Source: Burkholderiales bacterium (GTDB lineage Bacteria; Pseudomonadota; Gammaproteobacteria; Burkholderiales; SG8-41). From it: DNA of 64,000 nt. The DNA lies in contig DATAJS010000010.1 of assembly GCA_036262035.1 (NCBI GenBank), positions 310,001 through 374,000 of the forward strand. The letters are read 5' to 3'. Each line of letters begins with the position of its first letter. Within the stretch, counting starts at the first letter, position 1. The notes beneath the pieces were generated by a model. That model did not search any database and was not told the origin of the DNA. It saw only the letters and a program-made list of their open reading frames with translations. This document shows, piece by piece, positions 1-8,670 of this stretch. Made by a program: the position numbers and the translations under genes.

Positions 1-1
1 G

Positions 2-970
2 GAAGGCATCAACGAGGCCGGCGCGATGTCGTCCTGGATCGCCGCCGCGACGTCGTACAGCACGAACGGGCAGGCGATGATCCCGTTCTACATCTACTAC
101 TCGATGTTCGGCTTCCAGCGCGTCGGCGACCTCGCATGGGCGGCCGGGGACATGCGCGCGCGCGGCTTCCTGCTCGGCGGCACCGCGGGACGCACGACGC
201 TCAACGGCGAAGGACTGCAGCACGAGGATGGCCACAGCCACATCCTCGCGTCCACCATCCCGAACTGCATCTCGTACGATCCGACGTTCGCGTACGAAGT
301 GGCCGTCATCGTGCAGGACGGACTGCGGCGGATGTATCAGGAACAGGAGGATGTGTACTACTACATCACCCTGATGAACGAGAACTACGAGCATCCGGCG
401 CTGCCCGAAGGCGTGGAGAAAGGCATCCTCAAGGGGATGTACCTGCTCTCCGAAGGCAAGGCGAAGAAAGGACAGCCCAAGGTTCAGCTCCTCGGCAGCG
501 GCACGATCCTGCGCGAAGTGCTCGCGGGCGCGAAGCTGCTCGAAGAGCAAGGCATCGCCGCCGACATCTGGAGCGCGACGAGCTTCAACCTGCTGCGCCG
601 CGACGGACTGGAAGTCGAGCGCTGGAACATGCTGCACCCGGAAGCCGAGCGCCGCGCTTCCTATGTCGAGCAGTGCCTCAAGGATCGGCCGGGACCGGTC
701 ATCGCGGCGAGCGACTACATGAAAGTCTTCGTCGATCAGATCAGGCCTTTCGTACCGACCAAGAACTTCGTCGCGCTCGGCACCGACGGCTTCGGCCGCT
801 CGGATACGCGCAAGGCCCTGCGCGGCTTCTTCGAAGTCGATCGGCACTACGTCGCGGTCGCGGCGATGAAAGCGCTCGCCGACGAGGAAGCGCTGCCGCG
901 CAAGAAGGTCGCGGAGGCGATCAGGAAGTACGGCATCGATCCGGAGAAACCGGATCCGACGACGGTCTAG
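2..970 (+). CDS. aceE: Pyruvate dehydrogenase E1 component, C-terminal part (partial)
   Basis: This is the last 322 residues of the homodimeric, thiamine-diphosphate-dependent E1 subunit, which decarboxylates pyruvate and acetylates the lipoyl group of E2. The reading frame is already open at the window edge, so the start lies upstream. The visible part matches the family's C-terminal half: a run around AGRTTLNGEGLQHEDGHSH, then the YDPTFAYEVAVI stretch, and the C-terminal domain with VALGTDGFGRSDTR, where E1 meets the lipoyl domain. The E2 gene follows 82 bases downstream on the same strand, so the two are probably cotranscribed. No dihydrolipoamide dehydrogenase (E3) gene lies next to them here. 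The frame is intact up to a TAG stop. Confidence 0.95.
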   Translation, partial: EGINEAGAMSSWIAAATSYSTNGQAMIPFYIYYSMFGFQRVGDLAWAAGDMRARGFLLGGTAGRTTLNGEGLQHEDGHSHILASTIPNCISYDPTFAYEVAVIVQDGLRRMYQEQEDVYYYITLMNENYEHPALPEGVEKGILKGMYLLSEGKAKKGQPKVQLLGSGTILREVLAGAKLLEEQGIAADIWSATSFNLLRRDGLEVERWNMLHPEAERRASYVEQCLKDRPGPVIAASDYMKVFVDQIRPFVPTKNFVALGTDGFGRSDTRKALRGFFEVDRHYVAVAAMKALADEEALPRKKVAEAIRKYGIDPEKPDPTTV

Positions 971-977
971 TGAACGC

Positions 978-1040
978 GTGAAGGGTGAAGGAAGACCTTT
1001 CCATCTCCGCACCCTTCACCCTTGACCCTTCACCCTTCAC
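978..1040. repeat. Heptamer tandem repeat with inverted copy between aceE and aceF
   Basis: The left arm GTGAAGGGTGAAG (978-990) is a perfect 13-base inverted match to CTTCACCCTTCAC (1028-1040). The right side carries about four copies of the heptamer CACCCTT with small changes (1010-1040). Transcribed, it could fold into a long hairpin between the E1 and E2 cistrons, either protecting mRNA or lowering E2 expression. This is one of several gaps in the window with a short tandem unit plus an inverted copy. Confidence 0.75.
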
Positions 1041-1052
1041 CAGCGAAGAACA

Positions 1053-2396
1053 ATGAGCGAAACCATCGAAGTCAAAGTGCCCGATATCGGCGACTACAAG
1101 GACGTGCCGATCATCGAGGTTTTCGTCAAACCCGGGGACGAGGTGAAAGCCGAGGAGTCGCTGATCACCGTCGAGTCCGACAAGGCGACGATGGAAGTGC
1201 CCAGCCCGAGCGCGGGCACGGTGAAAGAGCTCAAGGTCAAGGTCGGCGACAAGGTGTCGCAAGGCTCGCTCGTGCTGTTGCTGGAGTCCGCCGGTGCGGC
1301 GAAGGCTGCGCCGGAGCAGAAAGCAGCGGAGCAGAAAGCAGCGGCCCAACCAGCGCCGGCGCCGAAAGCGGAAGCGCCCCGGCAGGAAGCCGCGCCTGCG
1401 CCGAAGGAGCAACCGGCCGCCGCGCCTGCGCCGCAGCGCGCACCTGCGGCGCCTGCCGCCGCGGTCGACGAAGCCGGCTTTGCGAAAGCGCACGCGAGCC
1501 CCGCGATCCGCCGGCTTGCGCGCGAGTTCGGCGTCGACCTCGCGCGCGTCAAGGGCAGCGGCCCGAAAGAGCGCATCACCCGGGAAGACGTGCAGGGGTA
1601 CGTCAAGCAGCAGCTCGCGCAGCCGTCCGGCGCGCCGGGCGCCGCGGGCGGCATCGGCATCAACCTCATACCGCTGCCGCAGGTCGACTTCTCCAAGTTC
1701 GGCGAGATCAAAGTCGAGGCGCTGTCGCGCATCAAGAAGCTCTCGGGCGCGAACCTGCACCGCAACTGGGTCACGATCCCGCACATCACACAGAACGACG
1801 AAGCGGACATCACCGAGCTCGAGGCTTTCCGCAAAGCGCAGGCCGACGATGCGAAGAAGGAAGGCGTGCGGCTCACCCTGCTCGCGTTCCTCATCAAGGC
1901 TTCGGTTGCGGCGCTCAGGAAATTCCCCGAGTTCAACGCTTCGCTCACGCCCGACGGCGAGAGCCTCGTGCTGAAGCAGTACTACAACATCGGCGTCGCG
2001 GTCGACACGCCGAACGGGCTCGTCGTGCCGGTGCTGCGCGACGCGGACAAGAAAGGCCTGTTCCAGCTCGCGCGCGAGCTCGGCGAGGTGTCCGAGCGCA
2101 TGCGCACGGGCAAGATCGCGCCCACCGACATGCAGGGCGGCTGTTTCTCGATCTCGAGCCTGGGCGGCATCGGCGGCGGGCACTTCACGCCGATCATCAA
2201 CGCCCCCGAGGTCGCGATCCTCGGCGTCGGCAGGTCGGCGATGAAGCCGCACTGGACGGGCAAGGAGTTCGCGCCGCGTCTCATGCTGCCGTTGTCGCTG
2301 TCCTACGATCACCGCGTCATCGACGGCGCGCTGGGCGCCCGGTTCATCACGTACCTGACCAGCGTGCTCGCTGACATCCGGCGGCTCGTGCTGTAA
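1053..2396 (+). CDS. aceF: Dihydrolipoamide acetyltransferase, pyruvate dehydrogenase E2
   Basis: This 447-residue protein transfers acetyl groups from lipoamide to CoA and forms the core of the pyruvate dehydrogenase complex. It has a single N-terminal lipoyl domain with the lipoylated Lys44 in [10 protein letters not shown], then an Ala/Pro/Lys-rich flexible linker (about 85-145), a peripheral-subunit-binding domain (about 150-185, [16 protein letters not shown]) and the trimeric catalytic domain. The catalytic His is His420 in YDHRVIDG. Escherichia coli E2 has three lipoyl domains, so this is the short version found in many bacteria. The ATG at 1053 gives the family N-terminus. nadD starts 10 bases after the stop, so the two may share a transcript. 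Confidence 0.95.
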   Translation: MSETIEVKVPDIGDYKDVPIIEVFVKPGDEVKAEESLITVESDKATMEVPSPSAGTVKELKVKVGDKVSQGSLVLLLESAGAAKAAPEQKAAEQKAAAQPAPAPKAEAPRQEAAPAPKEQPAAAPAPQRAPAAPAAAVDEAGFAKAHASPAIRRLAREFGVDLARVKGSGPKERITREDVQGYVKQQLAQPSGAPGAAGGIGINLIPLPQVDFSKFGEIKVEALSRIKKLSGANLHRNWVTIPHITQNDEADITELEAFRKAQADDAKKEGVRLTLLAFLIKASVAALRKFPEFNASLTPDGESLVLKQYYNIGVAVDTPNGLVVPVLRDADKKGLFQLARELGEVSERMRTGKIAPTDMQGGCFSISSLGGIGGGHFTPIINAPEVAILGVGRSAMKPHWTGKEFAPRLMLPLSLSYDHRVIDGALGARFITYLTSVLADIRRLVL

Positions 2397-2406
2397 GCCC
2401 ACGTCG

Positions 2407-3066
2407 ATGCAATCGGCGGGACCCATCGGGGTCTTCGGCGGCACCTTCGACCCGATCCATTACGGCCACCTGCGCCTCGCGCAGGAGATCCTCGAGACCG
2501 CGAAGCTCGGCGAAGTGCGCTTCGTCCCGAGCGGCACGCCGCCGCATCGCACGCGGCCCGGCGCCGACCCGGCGGACCGCGTGGAGATGGTGAAGCTCGC
2601 GATCGCCGGCAACGAACGCTTCGCCTGCGACGACCGGGAGACTCGCCGCGCCGGCAAGGGCTATACGGTCGACACCCTGTCGGAGATCCGGCACGAGATC
2701 GGCAAGCAGCGCCCGCTCGCGATGCTGGTCGGCGCGGACGCCTTTCTCGATCTCGCGACGTGGCATCGGTGGCGCGAGCTGTTCGCTCTCGCGCACATCA
2801 TCGTCGCGTATCGGCCCGGGTATCCGATCGACACGTGGCAGGCGCGCATGCCCGAGCCGCTGGCGCACGAGTATGCGGTACGCTACATGCAACAACCGCT
2901 GGCCGTGCACCTGGCGGCAGCGGGCGGAATCGCCGCGGTGTCGATGACGGGCCTCGACATCTCCGCGACGTTCGTGCGCACCGCCGTGCAGCAGGGGACG
3001 AGCCCGCGTTACCTTACGCCCGACGCGGTTCTCGACTATATTCGAGCGCACGGCTTATACCGCTAA
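2407..3066 (+). CDS. nadD: Nicotinate-nucleotide adenylyltransferase
   Basis: This 219-residue cytoplasmic enzyme adenylates nicotinate mononucleotide to deamido-NAD in NAD synthesis. The nucleotidyltransferase signature is at the N-terminus: GVFGGTFDPIHYGH with the HxGH-type His18 and His21. The second conserved element appears near the C-terminus as MTGLDISATFVR, the family's ISSTxIR motif with two changes. Length fits the family. It sits 10 bases after aceF and 7 bases before rsfS; the nadD-rsfS-rlmH order is widespread in bacteria and supports the call. Confidence 0.95.
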   Translation: MQSAGPIGVFGGTFDPIHYGHLRLAQEILETAKLGEVRFVPSGTPPHRTRPGADPADRVEMVKLAIAGNERFACDDRETRRAGKGYTVDTLSEIRHEIGKQRPLAMLVGADAFLDLATWHRWRELFALAHIIVAYRPGYPIDTWQARMPEPLAHEYAVRYMQQPLAVHLAAAGGIAAVSMTGLDISATFVRTAVQQGTSPRYLTPDAVLDYIRAHGLYR

Positions 3067-3073
3067 GGATTTG

Positions 3074-3445
3074 ATGACACTGACCAAATTGACGAAGACC
3101 GCGGTCGCGGCGCTGGAGGACATCAAGGGCCGCGACATCGTGTCGCTCGACGTGAGGAAGCTCACCGCGCTGTTCGACAAGGTCGTCATCGCGACCGCCG
3201 ACAACAACCGTCAGGCCGCGGCGATGGCGAGAAATCTGCAGGAGAAGGTCAAGGCCGCGGGCGGCCGCGTCCACGGCGTCGAGGGCGAGCAGGGCGGCGA
3301 GTGGGTGCTCGTCGATCTCGGCGACGTGATCGTGCACATCATGCAGCCCGCGGTGCGCCAGCATTACAACCTCGAAGAGCTCTGGACGCCCCCGAAGCCG
3401 GCGCGCAAGCGCGCGGCCAAGTCCGTCACCACCGCCGAGACTTGA
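3074..3445 (+). CDS. rsfS: Ribosomal silencing factor RsfS
   Basis: This 123-residue protein of the RsfS/Iojap family binds ribosomal protein uL14 on the 50S subunit and blocks subunit joining under starvation. The fold core is visible as [30 protein letters not shown] and [16 protein letters not shown], followed by [10 protein letters not shown] and a basic tail. The ATG at 3074 is preferred over the in-frame TTG at 3071; AAGGA at 3065-3069 is a close ribosome binding site. The stop TGA overlaps the TTG start of rlmH (TTGA), which couples the two products. Confidence 0.93.
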   Translation: MTLTKLTKTAVAALEDIKGRDIVSLDVRKLTALFDKVVIATADNNRQAAAMARNLQEKVKAAGGRVHGVEGEQGGEWVLVDLGDVIVHIMQPAVRQHYNLEELWTPPKPARKRAAKSVTTAET

Positions 3446-3912
3446 AACTGCTCATCGTCGCCGTCGGTCATCGCATGCCGGCGTGGGTCGACGCGGGATT
3501 TCAGGAATACGTGAAGCGCATGCCGCGTGAGGCGGCGATTGCGCTGATCGAGGTCAAGGCCGAGCCCCGAAGCGAGGAGACGAGCTCGACGCGCATCATG
3601 GACGCCGAGGCGAAGCGCATTTCGGCGGCGATCCCTAAAGGTGCGATCAAGGTCGTGCTCGACGAGCGCGGCAGGATGATGACCACCCGCGACGTCGCTG
3701 CGCGCTTTTCCGGGTGGCAGATGGAAGGGCGCGACGTCGCATTCGTCATCGGCGGCGCCGACGGCCTGGCCCCCTCGGTCAAGCGCGATGCGGACGTCAT
3801 GTGGTCGCTGTCCGCGCTGACGCTGCCGCACGGCCTGGTGCGGGTGGTCCTCGCCGAGCAGCTCTACCGGACGTTCAGCCTCCTCAGGAACCACCCCTAC
3901 CACCGCGAATGA
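3442..3912 (+). CDS. rlmH: 23S rRNA (pseudouridine1915-N3)-methyltransferase
   Basis: This 156-residue SPOUT-class enzyme methylates pseudouridine 1915 in helix 69 of 23S rRNA on assembled ribosomes. Its beginning, [12 protein letters not shown], is the family N-terminus and fixes the start at TTG 3442. The SAM-binding trefoil-knot region near the end includes FVIGGADGL and [22 protein letters not shown], ending in the typical NHPYHRE. Length equals the 155-residue Escherichia coli protein within one residue. The TTG start overlaps the rsfS stop, so translation is likely coupled. Confidence 0.93.
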   Translation: MKLLIVAVGHRMPAWVDAGFQEYVKRMPREAAIALIEVKAEPRSEETSSTRIMDAEAKRISAAIPKGAIKVVLDERGRMMTTRDVAARFSGWQMEGRDVAFVIGGADGLAPSVKRDADVMWSLSALTLPHGLVRVVLAEQLYRTFSLLRNHPYHRE

Positions 3913-3970
3913 GCGCTCCCACGGTCAATAGTGAATGGAATTTGGGCGGCGCCCTGCTTATGATGCGTCC

Positions 3971-4606
3971 ATGGCACCCGCGATGAAATCGATGAAGCAG
4001 ACGATCTATCTCGCGTCGCGCAGCCCGCGCCGGCGCGAGCTCCTGAAGCAGATCGGCGTCGCGTTCCAGCTCTTCCAGCTCCGCGAGGAGCCCGGCCGCG
4101 ATCCCGACGTCGACGAGACGCCCGCCAGGGACGAGTCGGCCAGCGCATACGCGCTGCGCATCGCCCGCACCAAGGCCGAGGTCGCCTCGCATTACATGCA
4201 GCGCCGTGCGCTGTCGCAGCGCTGGCCCGTCCTCGCGGCCGATACCACGGTCGTCTGCGCCGGCCGCATCATCGGCAAGCCCGCGACCAACGACGAGGCG
4301 GCGCGCATGCTCAAGGAGCTCGCGGGCACCCAGCACGAGGTCGTCACCGCGATCGCTCTGGCGTTCAACGACCGCGTCGAGACCGCGGTGTCCGAATCGA
4401 AAGTGTGGTTTCGCGATCTCGCGCAGGACGAGATCCGTCGCTACGTCGCGGCCGGAGAATCGCTCGACAAGGCGGGGGGATACGCGGTGCAGGGCCGTGC
4501 CGCGGCTTTCATCACGCGCATCGAAGGCAGCTATTCGGGCATAGTCGGCCTGCCGCTCGCGGAGACCGCGAGCCTGCTGGCGAAGGCGGGGATAGAGACG
4601 CTGTGA
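3971..4606 (+). CDS. maf: Maf-like nucleoside triphosphate pyrophosphatase
   Basis: This 211-residue protein hydrolyses non-canonical or excess nucleoside triphosphates (dTTP/UTP type for the YhdE branch) to monophosphates. Family marks are LASRSPRRRELL near the start, the DE..A.DES region, and AADTTVVCAGRIIGKP with the conserved Asp pair. Its position directly before RNase G matches the maf/yhdE-rng order of other proteobacteria, hence the YhdE assignment. The frame is open from an ATG at 3935, but homology begins near KQTIYLAS, so 3971 or 3983 is the likelier start; no clear ribosome binding site decides between them. Confidence 0.88.
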   Translation: MAPAMKSMKQTIYLASRSPRRRELLKQIGVAFQLFQLREEPGRDPDVDETPARDESASAYALRIARTKAEVASHYMQRRALSQRWPVLAADTTVVCAGRIIGKPATNDEAARMLKELAGTQHEVVTAIALAFNDRVETAVSESKVWFRDLAQDEIRRYVAAGESLDKAGGYAVQGRAAAFITRIEGSYSGIVGLPLAETASLLAKAGIETL

Positions 4607-4701
4607 GACTGAACGACAGCGGAGGAGTGGACGGCGAGCTGCGCGGCGAGCGGGCGGCGGCGCCCGCGTTCACCCGCGCCGACACGCCGTCGCGCTTCGC
4701 G

Positions 4702-6168
4702 ATGCCGGAAGAGATCCTCATCAACGTGACGCCGCAGGAGACGCGCGTCGCGGTGATCGAGCACGGCGTCACCCACGAGCTGCACATCGAGCGCATTTCG
4801 GCGCGCGGTCTCGTCGGCAATATCTACATGGGCCGCGTCGTCCGCGTGCTGCCGGGCATGCAGTCGGCGTTCATCGACGTGGGCGGCGAGCGTGCGGCGT
4901 TCCTCCACGTCGCCGACATCTGGGGCAGCCGCGGCAACGGCCATCACGGCGGCGCCGGCGGCGTGCCGATCGAGCGGCTGCTCGCCGAAGGCCAGAGCCT
5001 CGTCGTGCAGGTGGTGAAAGATCCGATCGGCACCAAAGGCGCTCGCCTGTCGACGCAGATCAGCATCGCCGGACGCTTCCTCGTGTACCTGCCGCAGGAA
5101 TCGCACATCGGCATCTCTCAGCGCATCGACGACGAGGAGGAGCGGCAGCACCTGCGGGAGAAGCTCCAGCACATCCTGCCGCCGGACGAGAAAGGCGGCT
5201 TCATCATCCGCACGATGGCGGAGACGGCGTCCGACAACGAGCTCGCCTCCGACGTCGAGTACTTGCGCAAGCTGTGGCACGGCATACAGGAACGCGCGCA
5301 GACCGCGCCTACGCTCACGGTGTTGTATCAAGACCTCAACCTGTCGCTGCGCGTGCTGCGCGACTTCGTGCACGAGGACACCGCGCGCATCCTGATCGAT
5401 TCGCGCGAGACGTTCCAGGCGATGCAGAAGTTCGCGCAGGAGTTCACGCCGAACGTCTGCGAGCGCCTCGATCATTACCAGGGCGAGCGGCCGCTGTTCG
5501 ACCTCTACGGCGTCGAGGACGAGATCGAGAAGGCGCTCGCGCGCCGCGTCGATCTGAAGTCGGGCGGCTACCTCATCATCGACCAGACCGAGGCGTTGAC
5601 GACGGTCGACGTGAACACCGGCGGTTTCGTCGGCGGGCGCAGCTTCGACGACACCATCTTCAAGACCAACCTCGAAGCGGCGCAGGTCATCGCGCGCCAG
5701 CTGCGCATGCGCAACCTCGGCGGCATCATCATCATCGACTTCATCGACATGGATTCGGAGGAGCACCGGCACGCCGTGCTCACCGAGTTCCGCAAGGCGC
5801 TCGCGCGCGACCGCACGCGCATGACGGTGAACGGCTTCACGCAGCTCGGTCTGGTCGAGATGACCAGGAAGCGCACGCGCGAATCGCTCGCGCACGTGCT
5901 GTGCGAGCCGTGCCCGGTATGCGAAGGCCGCGGCGAGCTCAAGACCGCGCAGACGGTCTGTTATCAAATCCTGCGCGAGCTGCTGCGCGAAGCGCGGCAG
6001 TTCAACGCCCGCGAGTACCGCATCCTCGCCTCGCAGCAGGTGATCGACATGTTCCTGGACGAGGAATCGCAGAGCCTCGCGATGCTTTCGGACTTCATCG
6101 GCAAGCCGGTTTCGCTGCAGGTGGAAAGCGCGTACAACCAGGAACAGTTCGATATCGTCCTGATGTAG
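4702..6168 (+). CDS. rng: Ribonuclease G
   Basis: This 488-residue endoribonuclease matures the 5' end of 16S rRNA and takes part in mRNA decay. It starts with the family sequence EEILINVTPQETRVAVIEHG, and the S1 RNA-binding segment follows (RISARGLVGNIYMGRV). The DNase I-like catalytic region has the metal ligands in VDVNTGGF and IIDFIDM, with DDTIFKTN between them, and the zinc-link CPVC at CEPCPVCEGRG. The length is one residue off the Escherichia coli enzyme. The frame is open upstream of 4702, but that part overlaps maf and lacks homology. Ribonuclease E's long C-terminal scaffold is absent, which separates it from Rne. Confidence 0.95.
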   Translation: MPEEILINVTPQETRVAVIEHGVTHELHIERISARGLVGNIYMGRVVRVLPGMQSAFIDVGGERAAFLHVADIWGSRGNGHHGGAGGVPIERLLAEGQSLVVQVVKDPIGTKGARLSTQISIAGRFLVYLPQESHIGISQRIDDEEERQHLREKLQHILPPDEKGGFIIRTMAETASDNELASDVEYLRKLWHGIQERAQTAPTLTVLYQDLNLSLRVLRDFVHEDTARILIDSRETFQAMQKFAQEFTPNVCERLDHYQGERPLFDLYGVEDEIEKALARRVDLKSGGYLIIDQTEALTTVDVNTGGFVGGRSFDDTIFKTNLEAAQVIARQLRMRNLGGIIIIDFIDMDSEEHRHAVLTEFRKALARDRTRMTVNGFTQLGLVEMTRKRTRESLAHVLCEPCPVCEGRGELKTAQTVCYQILRELLREARQFNAREYRILASQQVIDMFLDEESQSLAMLSDFIGKPVSLQVESAYNQEQFDIVLM

Positions 6169-6246
6169 AGAGGAGAGAGGAGAGAAGAGATAGGAGAAGG
6201 ACTGTGGCAAGCTCCTCTCCTGTCTCCTTTATCCTCTCTCCTTTCC
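6169..6246. repeat. Purine-rich tandem repeat with inverted pyrimidine copy after rng
   Basis: The DNA right after the rng stop is almost pure purine (6169-6201), built on a GGAGAGA-like heptamer. After a short spacer it is followed by an almost pure pyrimidine arm (6212-6246) that is a near inverted copy. The transcript could fold into a long imperfect hairpin. The purine arm also supplies AGGAGAAGG just before the GTG at 6204, a possible ribosome binding site for the next gene, so repeat and translation start may be physically linked. Confidence 0.7.
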
Positions 6247-7733
6247 GCCCCGCATTGAACCACCCAGCCTCCACCACGCACCACAAGCGCGCCGCGACCA
6301 CACCGCTGCGCATCCTCGCCGAGCAGGCTTTTTCGCGCGCGGCGGGCGCCCCGCTCGTCGGCGGCAACAGCGTGCGCGTGCTGAAGGACGCGGAGGAGAA
6401 CTTCCCGGCGTGGCTCGACGCGATCGCCGGCGCGAAGCGCTCGGTGTTCTTCGAGCACTACATGATCGCCGACGATCACGTCGGGCGCGATTTCGCCGCC
6501 GCGCTCGTCGAGCGCGCGCGGGCCGGCGTCAAGGTGCGCGTGATCTACGACTGGTTCGGCAGCTTCGGGCTCGGCATGTCGAAGCTCGCCCGGCAGATCG
6601 TGCAGGCGGGCGGTGAGGTGCGCTGCTTCAACGCGCCGCGGCTCGACAGTCCGTTCGGCTGGCTCACGCGCGATCATCGCAAGCTCGTCTGCGTCGACGG
6701 CGAAGTCGCGTTCGTGAGCGGCCTGTGCGTGACGCGAAAGTGGGTGGGCGACCCGGCGCGCGGCATCGACCCCTGGCGAGACACCGGCGTGGAGCTGCGC
6801 GGGCCCGCGGTCGCCGACCTCGAGGATGCGTTCGCGCAGGTGTGGGCGGCGACCGGCGATCCGCTCGCGCCCGACGACCTGACCCGGCCGTCACGGATCG
6901 AAGCCGCCGGCGACGTGACGCTGCGCGTGCTCGCGACCGCCCCCAACATCGCGGGCCTGTACCGGCTGGACCAGCTCATCGCCGCGATGGCGACGCGCAC
7001 GCTGTGGCTGACCGACGCCTATTTCGTGGGCGTCGCGCCGTATGTCCAGGCGCTGCGCGCGGCGGCGCTCGACGGCGTCGACGTGCGCCTGCTCGTCCCC
7101 GGCTCGAGCGACGTGCCGTGGGTGTCGCGCGTGTCGCGCGCGGGCTACCGCTCGCTGCTCGAGGCCGGCATACGCGTCTACGAATGGAACGGCCCGATGC
7201 TGCACGCCAAGACGGCGGTGGCCGACGGCCGCTGGGCGCGCGTCGGCTCGACCAATCTCAACCTCGCGAGCTGGATCGGGAACTACGAGCTCGACCTGGC
7301 GGTCGAGGACGCCCGGATCGCCGAGCACATGGCCGAGATGTACGAGCTCGACCTCGAGCATGCGACCGAGATCGTGCTCGACCAGCGCAGCCGGCCCCGT
7401 GCGGCCGGGCGGCCTGCGCATCGCGGCCGCAGCCGGCGCGGCGCCCGGGGCAGCGCCGCGCGCGCGGCCGCCGGCGCGCTGCGGATCTCGCATACCGTCG
7501 GGGCGGCGATCACCAACCGGCGCGTGCTCGGCCGGACCGAGGCGGGCGTGATGATGGGCGTCGGAGCGGGGCTGCTCTCCCTCACCGCGGTCGGCATCCT
7601 GTGGCCGCTCGTCCTCGCGGTGCCGATCGTGCTCATCGGCGGCTGGATGGGCATCGCGCTCGTCATCCGCGCGCTCGAGCTCTACACCCACCGCGAACCG
7701 GACGAGGATCGTCCTCCGGACGATGCCCGGTAA
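6204..7733 (+). CDS. Phospholipase D-family cardiolipin synthase
   Basis: This protein of about 509 residues carries two phospholipase D HxK motifs: DHRKLVCVD (His158) and MLHAKTAVAD (His near 334), each followed by the GS/SG-type strand (FVSG, GSTNLN). Such proteins join two phosphatidylglycerols, or PG with another head group, to make cardiolipin at the inner membrane. After an Arg/Ala-rich linker the C-terminus adds two hydrophobic segments (VMMGVGAGLLSLTAVGIL and VLAVPIVLIGGWMGIALVI), so membrane anchoring is C-terminal rather than the usual N-terminal pair. The start is uncertain: GTG 6204 has a purine-rich ribosome site inside the repeat, while TTG 6255 is the next option. A hydrolytic phospholipase role cannot be excluded. 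Confidence 0.85.
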   Translation: MASSSPVSFILSPFRPALNHPASTTHHKRAATTPLRILAEQAFSRAAGAPLVGGNSVRVLKDAEENFPAWLDAIAGAKRSVFFEHYMIADDHVGRDFAAALVERARAGVKVRVIYDWFGSFGLGMSKLARQIVQAGGEVRCFNAPRLDSPFGWLTRDHRKLVCVDGEVAFVSGLCVTRKWVGDPARGIDPWRDTGVELRGPAVADLEDAFAQVWAATGDPLAPDDLTRPSRIEAAGDVTLRVLATAPNIAGLYRLDQLIAAMATRTLWLTDAYFVGVAPYVQALRAAALDGVDVRLLVPGSSDVPWVSRVSRAGYRSLLEAGIRVYEWNGPMLHAKTAVADGRWARVGSTNLNLASWIGNYELDLAVEDARIAEHMAEMYELDLEHATEIVLDQRSRPRAAGRPAHRGRSRRGARGSAARAAAGALRISHTVGAAITNRRVLGRTEAGVMMGVGAGLLSLTAVGILWPLVLAVPIVLIGGWMGIALVIRALELYTHREPDEDRPPDDAR

Positions 7734-7737
7734 ACGC

Positions 7738-7768
7738 CTCGGAGGGAAACCTACGGCTCCCCTCCGAG
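7738..7768. terminator. Hairpin between convergent cls-like gene and DUF167 gene
   Basis: CTCGGAGGG (7738-7746) pairs perfectly with CCCTCCGAG (7760-7768) across a 13-base loop. It sits between two converging genes and overlaps the last codons of the minus-strand one. It lacks a T run, so it is a likely but not classical bidirectional terminator. Confidence 0.55.
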
Positions 7769-8074
7769 ACCTCCCTTCCCTCGAAACTCTGCGAGGACCT
7801 CGATTCCGACGGCGCGGATTTCGATCGTCTTTCGCCGTCCCTGCGCGCCGCGCCTGATCGTCACCCTGCTCGGCGGCACCTGCAGCGTCTCGGCGATGAA
7901 CGCCACGATCGCTGCATTCGCCTTGTTCTCGATGGCCGGCGCGGCGATGCGAATCTTCAGTGCGCCGCCGTGCTCGCCCGCGATACCGCTGGACCGGGCG
8001 CCGGGTTGGGCGTGTACGAGGAGCGTCAGAGTCCGGCTGGACGCGTCGTAACGCGCCCATCCCGGGAGGGTCAC
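7751..8074 (-). CDS. DUF167/YggU family protein
   Basis: This 107-residue small basic protein belongs to the YggU/DUF167 family, whose biochemical role is unsettled. The family core is plain: LLVHAQPGARSSGIAG, LKIRIAAPAIENKANAAIVAFIAETLQV and SRVTIRRGAQGRRKTIEI. The GTG start at 8074 overlaps the stop of yggT (GTGA), so the two are translationally coupled. The set yggT, yggU, proC and yggS recurs as a cluster in proteobacteria, and all four genes are here on the minus strand. Confidence 0.85.
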   Translation of the reverse strand: MTLPGWARYDASSRTLTLLVHAQPGARSSGIAGEHGGALKIRIAAPAIENKANAAIVAFIAETLQVPPSRVTIRRGAQGRRKTIEIRAVGIEVLAEFRGKGGLGGEP

Positions 8075-8652
8075 GGCGCGAGCAGCTTCGACGCCGCGCT
8101 CGAGAGGTAAGCCACCGGCAGCATCAGCAGGAGCTGGCAGACGATGATGACGAAGAGCGGGGAGAGATCGACGTTCGCCACCGGCGGGATCAGGCGCTGG
8201 AAGGGCCGCACGAAAGGCCGCGTCAGCGCGTTGATCATGGGCGCGATCGGGCTGTAGGGGTTCACCCACGACAGCACCGCCTGGATGATGAGCGCGACGA
8301 TCAGGATGTACAGGCTCATCCGCACCAGGGCGATGACGGCGAGCAAAGCCATGCCGAGGATCGCCTGGCCGCCGACGAGGCTGACGTCGTAGCCGCGGAT
8401 CGAGAGCACGAGGAAGACCTCGGCGAACTGGACCAGCCACGCGAGGAAGAGGGTCGCCAGGTCGAGGCCGCCCCAGCCGGGAACGATGCGGCGTGCCGGC
8501 CGCACCGCCCAGTTGGTGAGCGCATTGAGGAAATCGGTGATCTGGTTGCGCTGCGCGGCGCGCGCCCACTGCAGCAGGAAGCGCAACAGGAACGCGATGG
8601 TGAGGAAATCGAGGACGGTTTCGATCAGGAAGATCAGGGCTTGCGCGACCAT
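8071..8652 (-). CDS. YggT family inner-membrane protein
   Basis: This 193-residue hydrophobic protein has two tandem YggT units, each with a membrane helix pair and the motif FLxALTxWxxRPxRRxxPxxGGxDLA (first) and NALTRPFVRPFQRLIPPVANVDLSPL (second). Family members are predicted inner-membrane proteins. Reported links are to osmotic stress and, in the plastid homologue, to thylakoid or nucleoid organisation; function here is unknown. It lies 18 bases downstream of proC and overlaps the DUF167 gene by four bases, so it is the third member of a yggS-proC-yggT-yggU operon. Confidence 0.9.
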   Translation of the reverse strand: MVAQALIFLIETVLDFLTIAFLLRFLLQWARAAQRNQITDFLNALTNWAVRPARRIVPGWGGLDLATLFLAWLVQFAEVFLVLSIRGYDVSLVGGQAILGMALLAVIALVRMSLYILIVALIIQAVLSWVNPYSPIAPMINALTRPFVRPFQRLIPPVANVDLSPLFVIIVCQLLLMLPVAYLSSAASKLLAP

Positions 8653-8670
8653 CGGTTTTCGCTTTTTCGG

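Noticed and set aside
921-2444. 507-residue minus-strand frame over aceF
   Set aside because: Antisense to E2, which has clear lipoyl and catalytic motifs.
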